DNA of 64,000 nt from Mycolicibacterium hodleri. Its GTDB lineage: Bacteria; Actinomycetota; Actinomycetes; Mycobacteriales; Mycobacteriaceae. Each line of letters opens with the position of its first letter. The first letter of the stretch is position 1. Shown here in pieces: positions 24,363-34,159 of this stretch. Location: NCBI RefSeq assembly GCF_006439015.1, contig NZ_RCZG01000004.1:564910-628909 (forward strand). Reading direction: 5' to 3'. Both the position numbers and the translations under genes were made by a program. The notes under the pieces are model-generated. The model saw only the letters and a list, made by a program, of their open reading frames with translations. It was not told where the DNA came from and searched no databases.

Positions 24363-25540
24363 GCGTTGACCACCGCGGGTAGCGCGCCGGGGTGCAGGGG
24401 CGCGGCCATCTCGTGCACGGCAGGCAGCACTTCGCGGGCGAACAGCTTCACGCTCTCGATCCCGTCGGCGTATGGCATGGTGCCGAACTGCGGGACGATG
24501 GTGACCTCGGAGAACGAACACGCCTCCTGGGCCGCCTTCAACTTCTCGAAGATGGTGTCGGGGGTTCCGATCAGCAGGTTGGACGCGTGGTAGCCCGGCA
24601 ACTTCTTGGTGCCCGGTTCCGGCTTGTCCTGCACGGCCTCGGCAAGGACAGCGGTCGCGGTGGCCTCGCGGGCAGCGTATGCCTCATACCCCTTGACACC
24701 CTTGAAGTTCGACGCGTCGGCAAAACCGTAGTGCACGGTGACGTCCCGGTTGGCCGTCCAGATCCACTCGTCGGTCTGCCGGGCGTCGGGCTCATCAGGG
24801 GTGCAGTACATGAACATCACGTTCTTGGGCTGGCAGGGCTCGAAGCCCTCCTCCTGGCGGAAGGTGTTCACCTTCTGCACCTCGAGGCCGGCGTCCCAGA
24901 TCGGCTTGTTGCCGACGAACAGTGGCACCATGCCGCGGCGCGACAGGATCTCCAATGACTCCGCCGTCGAGGACGAACTGTAGATCCGCGAGAACAGGTC
25001 CTTGCTGACCGGCTCTGGGCGCAAGGACATCTCGGGGAACGAGAAGATCTCCCCGTCGTAGGAGAACCGTTCACCGCTGAAGGCCAACTCGAGGATGTCG
25101 AGGCACTCGTTGAACCGCTCACGACTCTCCTCGCGCGGAACGCCGACAGCGTCGAACTCGGACTTTGATACGCCCCGGCCGATGCCGATGGTGTTGTAGC
25201 GCCCCTTGGACACGATGTCGAGATAGGCGATCTGGTGCGCGAGCCGCACTGGGTTCCACCACGGTGCCACGGCGACGAACGTCCCAAGGCCGACGCGCTC
25301 GGTCCGGCCGGCGAAGTAGGTGAGCGCCTGAATCGGATTGGGCGTCATGCCATATGGGGTGCCGCAGTGCTCGGGGAACCAGATGCCATCGAATCCGAGC
25401 GGCTCGGCGAGATCGCCGAGTGCCAACGCCCCCTCGACGCACTGCCAGTCGGGGGTTTCGGGCGGGCTGTTGAAGTTGCCTGCCAGAACACGGTCCCAGT
25501 CGTGGGAATTCTGTGCGCCAGTACCAAGATTGACCTTCAT
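24359..25540 (-). CDS. LLM class flavin-dependent oxidoreductase (luciferase-like)
   Basis: A 393-residue bacterial-luciferase-like protein. FDGIWFPEHCGTPYGMTPNP near residue 50, RTERVGLGTFVAVAPWWNP, and the long TIM-barrel sequence (RYNTIGIGRGVSKSEFDAVG) identify the family. Members use FMNH2 or F420 to oxygenate or reduce substrates. The ATG at 25540 has AGGAGAAGC directly before it and is preferred over 25603. It lies between the Rieske oxygenase and the Baeyer-Villiger-type enzyme in the same operon. Confidence 0.9.
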   Translation of the reverse strand: MKVNLGTGAQNSHDWDRVLAGNFNSPPETPDWQCVEGALALGDLAEPLGFDGIWFPEHCGTPYGMTPNPIQALTYFAGRTERVGLGTFVAVAPWWNPVRLAHQIAYLDIVSKGRYNTIGIGRGVSKSEFDAVGVPREESRERFNECLDILELAFSGERFSYDGEIFSFPEMSLRPEPVSKDLFSRIYSSSSTAESLEILSRRGMVPLFVGNKPIWDAGLEVQKVNTFRQEEGFEPCQPKNVMFMYCTPDEPDARQTDEWIWTANRDVTVHYGFADASNFKGVKGYEAYAAREATATAVLAEAVQDKPEPGTKKLPGYHASNLLIGTPDTIFEKLKAAQEACSFSEVTIVPQFGTMPYADGIESVKLFAREVLPAVHEMAAPLHPGALPAVVNA

Positions 25541-25604
25541 TGCTTCTCCTTTTCTGCGATTTGTGCACCCGCACTCGCGGTGACCGCGGGAAAGCGTGCA
25601 CAAA

Positions 25605-26969
25605 TCAGGTGAGTTCCTGGGGCTCGCCGGTGCCCATGTACTTCGACAGTTGGTAGTGCAGATTGACGGTGCTGCGTTCGCGATACGGATTGGGCTTGGT
25701 GCCCGGGAAGCCGAGCGACTTCATACCCTGTTGCACGGCCGCCATGTTGGAGAAGTCCTGCGGCAGCACCGATAGCCAATTCGGATCGCCGACGGGTGTG
25801 TAGACCCATTCGGTCTTCGGCTCCTGCTCTTTGGGATACAGCTCGAAGACGGCCACTTCGAAGATGCACTTGTCGGGGTCGTAGCTCGGATCGGGGCGTG
25901 CGCTGTAGCAGAGCGCACTGGTGAGGCCCTGGCCGATCTGGAAGTTCGGGAAGAGCTGCCACGCGGTGCCGCTTTGGCCAAGGATGTCAGCGGGGATCGT
26001 CGGCCAGACCACGCCCCGCGCGGCGTCGTCGTCGCGGGCAGAGGTGAGCCAGTGCTCTAGCACCTTGTCGGCTGGGGTGCCCTCCGGCAACTCGTCGACA
26101 AGTCGCTTGGCCGCATTCACCAGCGTCTGGGTGGTGGTCGCGTTGGTCTCCTCCATGGTGTAGACCTGCATCTCCGCGGTCGAGATGCGGGGATCGCCGG
26201 TGCCGAGCCGGATCTTGGACTTGGTCTCGTCCAACCCCTTTGGCGCGTCGTAGCCGATGTTGCTGTGCTTGCCCTGCGCCTTCGCCCAGCCCTTGAACTC
26301 GCCGAACTTGTTGAACTCCGGGTGCGTGGTGAACACGTGGTAGGTCTCGTTGAAGGCCTCCATCGCGACCTTCCAGTTGCAGTCGAAGTTCAGCCACTTG
26401 CGCCACTTGAAGCGCATGTTCTCCAGACCGAACGGGTCGAGGATCTTCGCGGCGGGAAAGAGGTAGTCGGCCAACGGTTCTGGGTCGGTGTCCATGTTGA
26501 TGAACAGCCAGCCGCCCCAGGTGTCGACGTTGACGCGCGCGAGGTGGGTGTTCGCGGGTGTGAGCGCGCCCTGCCAGTCGTCCTGCTCGCGGATGTGCGT
26601 GCAAGCGCCGTTCAGACCGTAGGACCACCCGTGAAAGCCGCAGACGAAGGACTTCCTAGTCTTGTCGCAGGCGTGCTTGGCGCCCGGTGGGACGTCGACG
26701 AGGCGGCGGCCGCGGTGCATGCAGACGTTGTGGTGTGCGGCGAACTCGTTGGGCCCCGTACGGACGACGATGATCGAGTCGTCGAGGATGTCGTAGGTCA
26801 GGTAGCTGCCGACCTCGGGGATCTCCTCGACGCGGCCCACCTGCTGCCAGACCTTGCGCCACAACTTGTCTCGCTCGGCCCTGGCGTATTCGGGTGACAC
26901 GTAGGCGTCGACGCCGATCGTGGTCGGTGTCGAGAGTTCCTCGGTCGCCTTGTCTTGCAATTCGGTCAT
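25605..26969 (-). CDS. Rieske 2Fe-2S aromatic-ring-hydroxylating oxygenase, alpha subunit
   Basis: A 454-residue oxygenase component. The Rieske cluster ligands are Cys83 and His85 in CMHRGRRL and Cys110 and His113 in CGFHGWSYG. The 24-residue spacing between the pairs is longer than the usual 15-17. The mononuclear iron site is seen in NETYHVFTTHPEF. It would hydroxylate a ring or remove a methyl group with electrons from a reductase that is not encoded nearby. The start ATG shares one base with the upstream SDR stop. Confidence 0.9.
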   Translation of the reverse strand: MTELQDKATEELSTPTTIGVDAYVSPEYARAERDKLWRKVWQQVGRVEEIPEVGSYLTYDILDDSIIVVRTGPNEFAAHHNVCMHRGRRLVDVPPGAKHACDKTRKSFVCGFHGWSYGLNGACTHIREQDDWQGALTPANTHLARVNVDTWGGWLFINMDTDPEPLADYLFPAAKILDPFGLENMRFKWRKWLNFDCNWKVAMEAFNETYHVFTTHPEFNKFGEFKGWAKAQGKHSNIGYDAPKGLDETKSKIRLGTGDPRISTAEMQVYTMEETNATTTQTLVNAAKRLVDELPEGTPADKVLEHWLTSARDDDAARGVVWPTIPADILGQSGTAWQLFPNFQIGQGLTSALCYSARPDPSYDPDKCIFEVAVFELYPKEQEPKTEWVYTPVGDPNWLSVLPQDFSNMAAVQQGMKSLGFPGTKPNPYRERSTVNLHYQLSKYMGTGEPQELT

Positions 26970-27823
26970 CAGGCCCTCCTGATCTCAGCGCGGAAGTCTT
27001 CGTCCTTGAGGAACAACGAGGTGTGGTCGGCCCCAAGGTGGCTCCACTTCAGGTTCAGACCACCGTCCACCAGGAGCGTCTGCCCGGTCACGTAACTCGA
27101 CAGATCCGACAACAGGAAGAGGATGACGCCAGCCTGCTCCTCCGGCCGTCCACGACGGCCCATCGCGATGGCGGCGCGATCCCGTTCGGCATCGTCGTCC
27201 ACGTATGTCTTCGAGGCAGCGGTTTCCGTCACGCCCGGTGCCACGGCATTGACGCGGATGGCGTCGGTTGCCAACTCGAGCGCCATGGTGCGCGTCATCG
27301 CCGCGACAGCAGCCTTGGCGGTGCCATACGCGATGTGGAACGGCGCGGTGTTGATACCGCTGATCGAGCTGATCGACACGATGGAACCGGGGTTGCCGCT
27401 CGCCTTGATCTCGGCGGCGACGGCCTGGCTGGTGAAGAACGCGGTCTCCAGATTGGCGGTGAACAGGTCGCGCCAGTCCGAACGCGTCACCCGCGTCGCA
27501 GGCATCCACGTCGCGGGCGCGGCTCCCCCGGCAACATTGACCAAGCCGTACAAGTCACCGTCAGTGCGACGGACCGCGTCCATCATGGTGGCGATGCCGT
27601 CATCGGTGGATGCGTCCGCGGCCACCGGGACGACCGCCAGGCCGCGTCGGGCCAACGGAGCCACGTGCTGATCGAGGTTTTCGCTGGATCGGCTGACCGC
27701 AATGACCGTCGCCCCAGCTTCAGCTGCCATGGCGGTGATCGTCGTTCCGATGCCTCCACCACCGGCGCCGGACACCACGACGATGCGACCGTCCAAGCCG
27801 AGCAGCCCCTCGAACGCAGTCAT
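26969..27823 (-). CDS. Short-chain dehydrogenase/reductase
   Basis: A 284-residue SDR and the first gene of the minus-strand catabolic operon. It has a cofactor motif VVVSGAGGGGIGTTIT, NVAGG in place of the usual NNAG, catalytic SISSISG and YGTAK, and the C-terminal QTLLVDGG. The glycine-rich GAGGGGIG is slightly unusual but is found in some actinobacterial members. It lies 30 bases from the palindrome at 27853-27864, which probably controls it. Confidence 0.87.
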   Translation of the reverse strand: MTAFEGLLGLDGRIVVVSGAGGGGIGTTITAMAAEAGATVIAVSRSSENLDQHVAPLARRGLAVVPVAADASTDDGIATMMDAVRRTDGDLYGLVNVAGGAAPATWMPATRVTRSDWRDLFTANLETAFFTSQAVAAEIKASGNPGSIVSISSISGINTAPFHIAYGTAKAAVAAMTRTMALELATDAIRVNAVAPGVTETAASKTYVDDDAERDRAAIAMGRRGRPEEQAGVILFLLSDLSSYVTGQTLLVDGGLNLKWSHLGADHTSLFLKDEDFRAEIRRA

Positions 27824-27852
27824 GGCTCGCTTTCCATTATCTGAGCAGCTAT

Positions 27853-27864
27853 TTGTCCGGACAA
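27853..27864. promoter_or_regulatory. Operator palindrome 1 (TTGTCCGGACAA)
   Basis: A perfect 12-base palindrome in an AT-richer context, 30 bases upstream of the minus-strand operon's first ATG. A near-copy lies 96 bases away, before the plus-strand operon. The GTCCGGAC-type core fits a dimeric helix-turn-helix regulator. The GntR protein encoded at 29594 is the obvious candidate. Confidence 0.7.
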
Positions 27865-27948
27865 TAAATGGTCTTCTACCAATTGGAGAACACTATTCCG
27901 CAGCGGCAATACGATCGTCAAGGCTCGGATGCCGAAGATAGCGATCTA

Positions 27949-27960
27949 TTGTCTGGACTA
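27949..27960. promoter_or_regulatory. Operator palindrome 2 (TTGTCTGGACTA)
   Basis: Ten of twelve bases match operator 1. It lies 24 bases before the GTG start of the SMP-30-like gene, so binding here would block or cover the plus-strand promoter. The pair suggests joint control of both arms of the catabolic island. Confidence 0.6.
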
Positions 27961-27984
27961 ACTCCGCTTGCTATCGTCCGACTT

Positions 27985-29586
27985 GTGACTGTCGGACCCA
28001 CGACTCGATATGCAGCCCCCACGTCGCCAGGGGCGGCAGCCGGCTGGCGCCTCGATCGGCTGGTGGAACCGAGTCGGTTGTTCGGCGCCAATGGCCTGCG
28101 CACGGGTCCCGACGGCCGGATGTACATCGCCCAGGTCACCGGCAGCCAGGTCAGCGCGCTGAACCTCGCGACCGGTGACGTAGAGACCATCAGCGCCAAG
28201 GGCGGCGACATCATCGCCCCCGACGACGTTGCCTTCGATCCCCACGGCAATCTGTTCGCCACCGAGGTCATGGACGGTCGCGTCAGCGTGCGCGAACCGA
28301 ACGGCGCCACCCGCGTACTGCGAGACGACGTGCCGTCGGCGAACGGCATCACGTTCCACCAGGGTCGACTGTTCATCGGCGAGTGCCGCGAAGGCGGCAG
28401 GCTGATGGAGTTCGACCTCGCGGGCGGTCCCCCGCGCGTCCTGTTGGAGAACGTACCGTCGCCAAACGCGATGGAGTTCGGACCCGACGGACTGCTCTAC
28501 TTCCCCGTGATGGGCGCCAATGAAATCTGGCGCATCGACCCCGACGGAACGGGCGCACCCGAGACGGTCGCCACTGGGTTGGGCGTCCCGGATTCGGTGA
28601 AGTTCGACCAGAACGGCTCGATCGTCTCGACGCAGGTCGCCTCCGGGCAGGTGCTGCGAATCAATCCGCGCACCGGTGAGAAGGCCCTCCTTGCCCAGCT
28701 CACGCCGGGGCTGGACAACTGCACGTTCGTAGACGGACGACTGTTCGTGTCGAACTTCACCGGCGCGATCACCGAGGTCCTCGGCGGCGGTGAGACGCGA
28801 ACGATACTGCCGGGCGCACTCAACTGGCCGCTGGATGTGGCCGTCGCTGATGACGGCCGCGTCTACGTCGCCGACGGAACGTACTTCTACGTGGTGCAGC
28901 CCGACGGCTCGCTGCAGACCGTCGGCATGCTCTTCTCGCCGGGCTATCCCGGTTTCATTCGGGGGCTGGCGGCCTCGGGCCCCGGCGAATTCCTGGTGAC
29001 CACCTCTGGGGGTCAGATCGCGAGGTACCGACCGGCTGCCGACGAATGTGATTATCTGGCCGACGGTTTGGATCAGCTCTACGGAATCGCGGTCGCGCCG
29101 AGTGGCGTGGTGGCCGTCGAACAGGGCACGGGCCGGGTGTTGTCGGTCACTCGCGAGGGCGGTGTCGAGATCCTCGCCAAGGGCCTCGACCGTCCGGTCG
29201 GCGTGACGGTGACTCCGGAGGGGGACCTGCTCGTCGCCGAGTCCGGGGCGGGTCGGGTAGTACGGGTCACGCCCTCTGGTGCCGAGACACTCGTCGACGG
29301 TCTGCAGTGTCCGCAGGGATTGCTGGCCGCCGAGGGTCGGCTGTTCGTCGTGGATGCCGGCGAGAAGGCCGTCATCTCCGTCGACCTGGCCAATGGCTCT
29401 CGCACGACGGTCGCGACGGGGCTGGCCATCGGGCCGCCGCTGGGCGTGGAACCCAAGCCGCTCAAGGGAATGCCGCCGTTCTCGGGACCGCAGGGACCGT
29501 TCGCCGGAATTGCCGCGGGCCCCGACGGCACGCTGTACGTCTCGGCGGACGGCGAGGGCAGCGTGTTAGCGCTGAGGAGGGTCTGA
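27985..29586 (+). CDS. SMP-30/gluconolactonase/LRE-like beta-propeller protein
   Basis: A 533-residue protein made of repeated propeller blades: many copies of the xGPDGxLY / ADDGRVYVADG type, such as GLRTGPDGRMYIAQVTGSQV and VAFDPHGNLFATEVMDGRV. At about twice the length of a single SMP-30 lactonase, it may form two propellers or one with many blades. Lactonase activity would fit an oxidative pathway that produces lactones through the Baeyer-Villiger-type enzyme (inference). The first in-frame ATG is at 27868. The GTG at 27985 was chosen because the upstream part contains the operators and reads as non-coding. Confidence 0.78.
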   Translation: MTVGPTTRYAAPTSPGAAAGWRLDRLVEPSRLFGANGLRTGPDGRMYIAQVTGSQVSALNLATGDVETISAKGGDIIAPDDVAFDPHGNLFATEVMDGRVSVREPNGATRVLRDDVPSANGITFHQGRLFIGECREGGRLMEFDLAGGPPRVLLENVPSPNAMEFGPDGLLYFPVMGANEIWRIDPDGTGAPETVATGLGVPDSVKFDQNGSIVSTQVASGQVLRINPRTGEKALLAQLTPGLDNCTFVDGRLFVSNFTGAITEVLGGGETRTILPGALNWPLDVAVADDGRVYVADGTYFYVVQPDGSLQTVGMLFSPGYPGFIRGLAASGPGEFLVTTSGGQIARYRPAADECDYLADGLDQLYGIAVAPSGVVAVEQGTGRVLSVTREGGVEILAKGLDRPVGVTVTPEGDLLVAESGAGRVVRVTPSGAETLVDGLQCPQGLLAAEGRLFVVDAGEKAVISVDLANGSRTTVATGLAIGPPLGVEPKPLKGMPPFSGPQGPFAGIAAGPDGTLYVSADGEGSVLALRRV

Positions 29587-29593
29587 CGACGAC

Positions 29594-30331
29594 ATGACCG
29601 TAACGCCTGCCGACCACCGCTACCTACAGGTGGCCCGCACCCTGCGCAAGGAGATCGTGGACGGCATCTATCCCGTCGGTTCACAACTTCCCACCGAACA
29701 CGAACTGTGCGAACGTTTCTCGGTCAGCCGCTACACAGTGCGTGAAGCACTGCGCAGGCTACGCGATGACAACCTGGTCTCGTCGCGACCGCGCGCGGGC
29801 ACGCTGGTGGTGCCGCGCAGCGCACCGAACTCGTATGCGCAGGAGAATATGTCGATCAACGATCTGCTGGCCTTCGCCAGCGGAGCCGACCTCGACATCG
29901 ATTCGATCAGGATGATCTCCGTCGATGCGGAGCTCGCCTCGCGCACCGGGCTTCCCGAGGGTGAGGAGTGGCTGGCGGTGCTCGGCTTCCGCCAAGCCGT
30001 CGACGCCGAGTACACGCATTGCTGGACCGAGTACTACATCAACCGCGCCTACGCCGCCGTCGGACGGCTGTTACAACGACACACCGGCCCCGTCTTTCCC
30101 CTCATCGAAGATCTCTTCGGGGTCAGCGTCGTCGAAGTCCATCAGGAGATCGGCGCCGTGGTCCTCAGCCCGGAGCTCGCGGCGCGCCTCGACGTCGGCG
30201 CGGGTAGCGCGGCCCTCGAGATCTACCGCACGTATAAGACGTCCGACGGTGACGTCGCCCAGCTCACGGTCAACACCCATCCCGCGTCCCGCTTCCGGCA
30301 CTCGACGACGTTGCGACGGGTCAAGGGCTGA
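29594..30331 (+). CDS. GntR family (HutC/UTRA type) transcriptional regulator
   Basis: A 245-residue regulator. The N-terminal winged helix contains ARTLRKEIVDGIYPVGSQLP and SRYTVREALRRL. From about residue 85 a UTRA ligand-binding domain follows (GADLDIDSIRM, TEYYINRAYAAVG, AALEIYRTYKTSDG). HutC-type proteins are repressors released by a pathway metabolite. It lies 7 bases after the SMP-30-like gene and 7 before the acyl-CoA ligase. It is the likely regulator of both arms via the palindromes at 27853 and 27949. Confidence 0.9.
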   Translation: MTVTPADHRYLQVARTLRKEIVDGIYPVGSQLPTEHELCERFSVSRYTVREALRRLRDDNLVSSRPRAGTLVVPRSAPNSYAQENMSINDLLAFASGADLDIDSIRMISVDAELASRTGLPEGEEWLAVLGFRQAVDAEYTHCWTEYYINRAYAAVGRLLQRHTGPVFPLIEDLFGVSVVEVHQEIGAVVLSPELAARLDVGAGSAALEIYRTYKTSDGDVAQLTVNTHPASRFRHSTTLRRVKG

Positions 30332-30338
30332 CCTCGCG

Positions 30339-31886
30339 ATGAGAACACGCGACGACGACGCCTACGCGCGCGGGTTGTGGGTCGACACCACGCTGGCCGA
30401 CGCATTGCGGGAGGCGGCCGCGCAGACCCCCGACCGAACCGTGCTCGTCGACGGCGACATCCGGCTGACCTGCGCGGAGCTGGCCGCGCAGGCCGATATT
30501 CTTGCCGGCGTGCTGGCAGCCCGGATGCCCGCCGGAAGCGTGGTGTCGTTCATGCTGCCGAACTGGCAAGAGGCTGCGGTCGTGTACCACGCGGCGACTC
30601 TGGCGGGGATGGTCGTCAACCCCATTCTGCCGTCGCTGCGCGATCACGAGCTGACCTTCATCCTCGGAGATTCCGACAGTCGGATCATCTTCGTGCCAGG
30701 GAGCTTCCGTGGCCACGACTACGCATCGATGCTGAGCCGCGTGGGCGCCACGCTGGACGCTCCACCCGAGGTGGTCGTGGTGCGCGGCGAACCCGGCCCT
30801 CACACCGGCTACTCCGGTCTCTTCGACGGACCATCGGGAGACTATCCGACCACGCTCGATCCCGATGCCGTCCGGATGATCATGTACACCTCGGGCACCA
30901 CCGGCCGACCCAAGGGAGTCCTGCACTCCCACAACACACTTCATGCTCTGATTCGGCAGATCCGCGACAATTGGCGGATCCTCCCCGGCGACAAGTTCCT
31001 GGTGCCGTCGCCGATCGCGCACATCGGCGGCTCCATCTACGCGTTTGAATGTCCGCTCCTGACGGGATCGACGGCCGTCCTGATGGAGAGCTGGGATGCG
31101 GCGGCCGCGGTGCGGCTGATGGCGTCCGAGCGCTGCACCCACATGGCAGGCGCGACCCCTTTCCTCGAGCAGATCCTCGCGGCGGCGCAAGCGGCAGATA
31201 CCAGACTGCCGGATCTGAAGGTGTTCATCTGTGGTGGGGCGGGCGTACCGCCGTCGCTGATCCGCAGAGCGACCGCGTATTTCGATGGGGCCGCCGTCAC
31301 CCGGGTGTACGGTTCGACGGAAGTACCCGTCACGACGGTAGGAGCGCTGGACGACGCCGACCGTGCCGCCGACACCGACGGCCGGCCCGGCATCGCAGGC
31401 ATCCGCCTCGTCGACGGCGAGATCCGCGCCCGTGGCCCCCAGATGCTGGTCGGCTACCGCCACCAAGAGGACGAAGTGGGCGCCTTCGACGAGAGCGGCT
31501 TCGTCCGGACCGGCGACCTCGGACGTTGGCAGGGTGACTGTCTGGTGGTCACTGGGCGCGCCAAGGACGTGATCATCCGCAACGGCGAGAACATCTCCCC
31601 GAAGGAGGTCGAGGACGTCCTGGTGAATCACCCCGGCATCGCCGAGGTAGCGATCGTGGGCATCCCCGATGCGCGGACCGGCGAACGGGCGTGTGCGGTG
31701 ATCGTGCCCACGTCCACCACCGGCCCGGCAGTCTCCGATCTGGGCGAGTTCCTCGAGGCACACGGCATGGCGAGGTTCAAAGCGCCAGAGCAGGTGGCGA
31801 TCTGGGATGCACTACCCAAGAACGACGCCGGCAAGGTGCTCAAGCACTCGATCCGGGCCACGCTGAGCGCATCTGAGGATGGATGA
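30339..31886 (+). CDS. AMP-dependent acyl-CoA synthetase (first of two)
   Basis: A 515-residue adenylate-forming ligase. Motifs: [19 protein letters not shown] (phosphate loop), [10 protein letters not shown], the ATP-binding RTGDLGRW, and the C-terminal DAGKVLKHS with the catalytic lysine. It would activate a carboxylic acid to its CoA thioester before ring or chain degradation. The longer in-frame ORF from 29925 overlaps the GntR gene and was rejected in favour of the ATG at 30339. It overlaps the following SDR gene by 4 bases. Confidence 0.9.
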   Translation: MRTRDDDAYARGLWVDTTLADALREAAAQTPDRTVLVDGDIRLTCAELAAQADILAGVLAARMPAGSVVSFMLPNWQEAAVVYHAATLAGMVVNPILPSLRDHELTFILGDSDSRIIFVPGSFRGHDYASMLSRVGATLDAPPEVVVVRGEPGPHTGYSGLFDGPSGDYPTTLDPDAVRMIMYTSGTTGRPKGVLHSHNTLHALIRQIRDNWRILPGDKFLVPSPIAHIGGSIYAFECPLLTGSTAVLMESWDAAAAVRLMASERCTHMAGATPFLEQILAAAQAADTRLPDLKVFICGGAGVPPSLIRRATAYFDGAAVTRVYGSTEVPVTTVGALDDADRAADTDGRPGIAGIRLVDGEIRARGPQMLVGYRHQEDEVGAFDESGFVRTGDLGRWQGDCLVVTGRAKDVIIRNGENISPKEVEDVLVNHPGIAEVAIVGIPDARTGERACAVIVPTSTTGPAVSDLGEFLEAHGMARFKAPEQVAIWDALPKNDAGKVLKHSIRATLSASEDG

Positions 31887-32665
31887 CTGACATGCAGGTA
31901 GCGATCGTCACCGGAGCAAGCAGTGGGATCGGCTTCGGCGTGGCGGTGAAGCTGGCCGATGCGGGCATGGCCGTGCTGGGGGCTGGCCGCGACGAGACCA
32001 GACTCGCTGAACTCGCCAATGCCGTGGGCGATTCCGACCGAGTGGCGACATTGGCCGTGGACCTGACCAACGACGACGCCCCACGTCGCATCATCGACGC
32101 AGCGGTCGAGCGGTGGGGCCACGTCGACTTCCTGATCAACAACGCGGGCGTCGGAAGCCCCAAACCGCTGGACGAGACCGACGACGAATCCCTCGACTAC
32201 TTCCTGGGCCTGATGCTCAGGGCGCCGTTTCGACTGGCGCGTGACGTCATCCCCCACATGGGGCCGGGTTCGGCGATCATCAACGTGACATCCACCTTTG
32301 CAGTCACCGGCGGCATGCGGGGCGGCGCCTACTCCGCCGCCAAGGGTGGTTTGACCGCCCTGACCACTCACATCGCGTGCCAGTACGGTGCAGCCGGAAT
32401 CCGCTGTAACGCAGTGGCTCCCGGTGTCACGCAGACGCCGATGGTGGCGCAGCGTCTGGAGGACGAGCGCTTTCGCAAGATCAACACCGAGATGACGCCA
32501 CATCAGCGTCTCGGGACCATCGACGACATCGCGAGCACCGTCGCCTTCCTCTGTTCGCCCGGAGGCAGTTTCATCAACGGACAGACCATCGTCGTCGACG
32601 GCGGGTGGAGTTCGACGAAGTACCTGTCCGAGTTCGCGTTGTCCTCGGAATGGGTGGCCCGTTGA
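31883..32665 (+). CDS. Short-chain dehydrogenase/reductase
   Basis: A classical SDR of 260 residues: [39 protein letters not shown] and the C-terminal [15 protein letters not shown]. It is translationally coupled to the ligase genes on both sides (ATGA at its start, about 16 bases of overlap at its end). It most likely oxidises a hydroxy intermediate of the same pathway. Confidence 0.88.
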   Translation: MTDMQVAIVTGASSGIGFGVAVKLADAGMAVLGAGRDETRLAELANAVGDSDRVATLAVDLTNDDAPRRIIDAAVERWGHVDFLINNAGVGSPKPLDETDDESLDYFLGLMLRAPFRLARDVIPHMGPGSAIINVTSTFAVTGGMRGGAYSAAKGGLTALTTHIACQYGAAGIRCNAVAPGVTQTPMVAQRLEDERFRKINTEMTPHQRLGTIDDIASTVAFLCSPGGSFINGQTIVVDGGWSSTKYLSEFALSSEWVAR

Positions 32666-34134
32666 ATCTGTTCGCCGTGCTCGAGCAGGCCGCCACCCGT
32701 CACGGCGACCGCGGCGCGGTCTATCTCGGTGAGCATCGGGTGTTGACCTGGAGTGACCTGCGGGACAGGGCGCTACGCATTGCCACGTCGATCAGCGAGA
32801 CCGGAGAGCCCGGCGACCGGATCGCCGTCGCGAGTGAGAATCGGCCCGAGATCGTCGAGTTGATGTTCGCGATCTGGGCGGCCGAACGCGTATTCGTCCC
32901 CGTCAACTACAAGCTGCATCCCCTCGAGATGGAGCAGATCATCGACGACTCGGGGGCAGCGCTGGTGTTCGCATCCCCCAGGATCACGCCGGCGTTGACG
33001 TCGGTCACCGACGTGCCGGTCGAGGCATTGGACTCACCGTCCTACCTAAACCGCCTGGAGGCAACGTCATCCGACCGACCGAGAGATACCGACCCCGGTT
33101 CGCTCGCGTGGCTGTTCTACACCAGCGGCACCACGGGACGATCGAAGGGCGCGATGCTGTCGCACCGCAATCTGATGGCCATGACGGTCGCCCACCTGTC
33201 CGACTTCGATGACCCCGACGATCATTGCAGCCTCGTTCACGGCGCCCCGATGTCCCATGGCTCGGGCCTGTACATTCCGCCGTACGTCCTACGGGGCGCC
33301 CGGCAGGTGATCCCTGAATCCGCCACCTTCGACGCAGCCGAGTTCCTGGATCTGTGCGAGCACCATCCCGGAAGCAGCGCGTTCCTGGCTCCGACGATGG
33401 TGCAGCGACTGGTCGAGACGGGTCGCCCACGCCCCGCCCAGCTCCGCACGGTCGTCTACGGCGGCGGCCCGATGTACGTCGACAGCATGAAGAAGGCGCT
33501 GAAGGCCTTCGGCCCGATCTTCGTCCAACTCTACGGGCAGGGCGAGGCGCCGATGACGATCACCGGGCTCCGCCGTGCCGACCACGTGGGCGCCACCGAT
33601 GCCGTCCTCGGTTCCGTGGGCTACGCCCGATCCGGGGTGGACGTCGCCGTGGTGCGGGCCGACGGAAAACCCGCTGAGCTCAACGAGATCGGTGAGATCG
33701 TCTGCCGGGGCGACGTCGTCATGTCCGGCTACTGGAGGAACCCCGATGCCACCGCTGACACTCTCAAGCGCGGCTGGCTGCACACCGGCGACATGGGGTC
33801 CTTCGACGCCGACGGCTACCTGACGCTGCGTGACCGTTCCAAGGACGTGGTGATCAGCGGCGGTAGCAACATCTATCCGCGCGAAGTCGAGGAAGTCCTG
33901 CTCGAGCATCCGGATGTCGCAGAGGCCTGCGTGGTGGGGACACCGGATCCGGACTGGGGTGAGATCGTCATAGCCTTCATCGTCGGAACGGCCGCCGAGC
34001 CGGATCTGGACGCGCATCTCCTGGAGCGCATCGCCCGCTTCAAGCGGCCCAAGCGGTATCTCTACGTCGACGAGCTTCCGAAGAACAGCTACGGCAAGGT
34101 GCTCAAGCGTGAGCTGCGGGAGCAACTGCGCTGA
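32650..34134 (+). CDS. AMP-dependent acyl-CoA synthetase (second of two)
   Basis: A 494-residue ligase with [64 protein letters not shown] and the terminal [11 protein letters not shown]. It resembles long-chain or aromatic acyl-CoA synthetases (FadD class). The ATG at 32650 gives the start [13 protein letters not shown] and overlaps the SDR end by 16 bases; a TTG at 32662 is an alternative. It is the last gene of the plus-strand arm and ends 25 bases from the convergent flavoenzyme stop. Confidence 0.88.
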   Translation: MGGPLNLFAVLEQAATRHGDRGAVYLGEHRVLTWSDLRDRALRIATSISETGEPGDRIAVASENRPEIVELMFAIWAAERVFVPVNYKLHPLEMEQIIDDSGAALVFASPRITPALTSVTDVPVEALDSPSYLNRLEATSSDRPRDTDPGSLAWLFYTSGTTGRSKGAMLSHRNLMAMTVAHLSDFDDPDDHCSLVHGAPMSHGSGLYIPPYVLRGARQVIPESATFDAAEFLDLCEHHPGSSAFLAPTMVQRLVETGRPRPAQLRTVVYGGGPMYVDSMKKALKAFGPIFVQLYGQGEAPMTITGLRRADHVGATDAVLGSVGYARSGVDVAVVRADGKPAELNEIGEIVCRGDVVMSGYWRNPDATADTLKRGWLHTGDMGSFDADGYLTLRDRSKDVVISGGSNIYPREVEEVLLEHPDVAEACVVGTPDPDWGEIVIAFIVGTAAEPDLDAHLLERIARFKRPKRYLYVDELPKNSYGKVLKRELREQLR

Positions 34135-34159
34135 TTGCGAATGACGAATTCGCCGTTCG

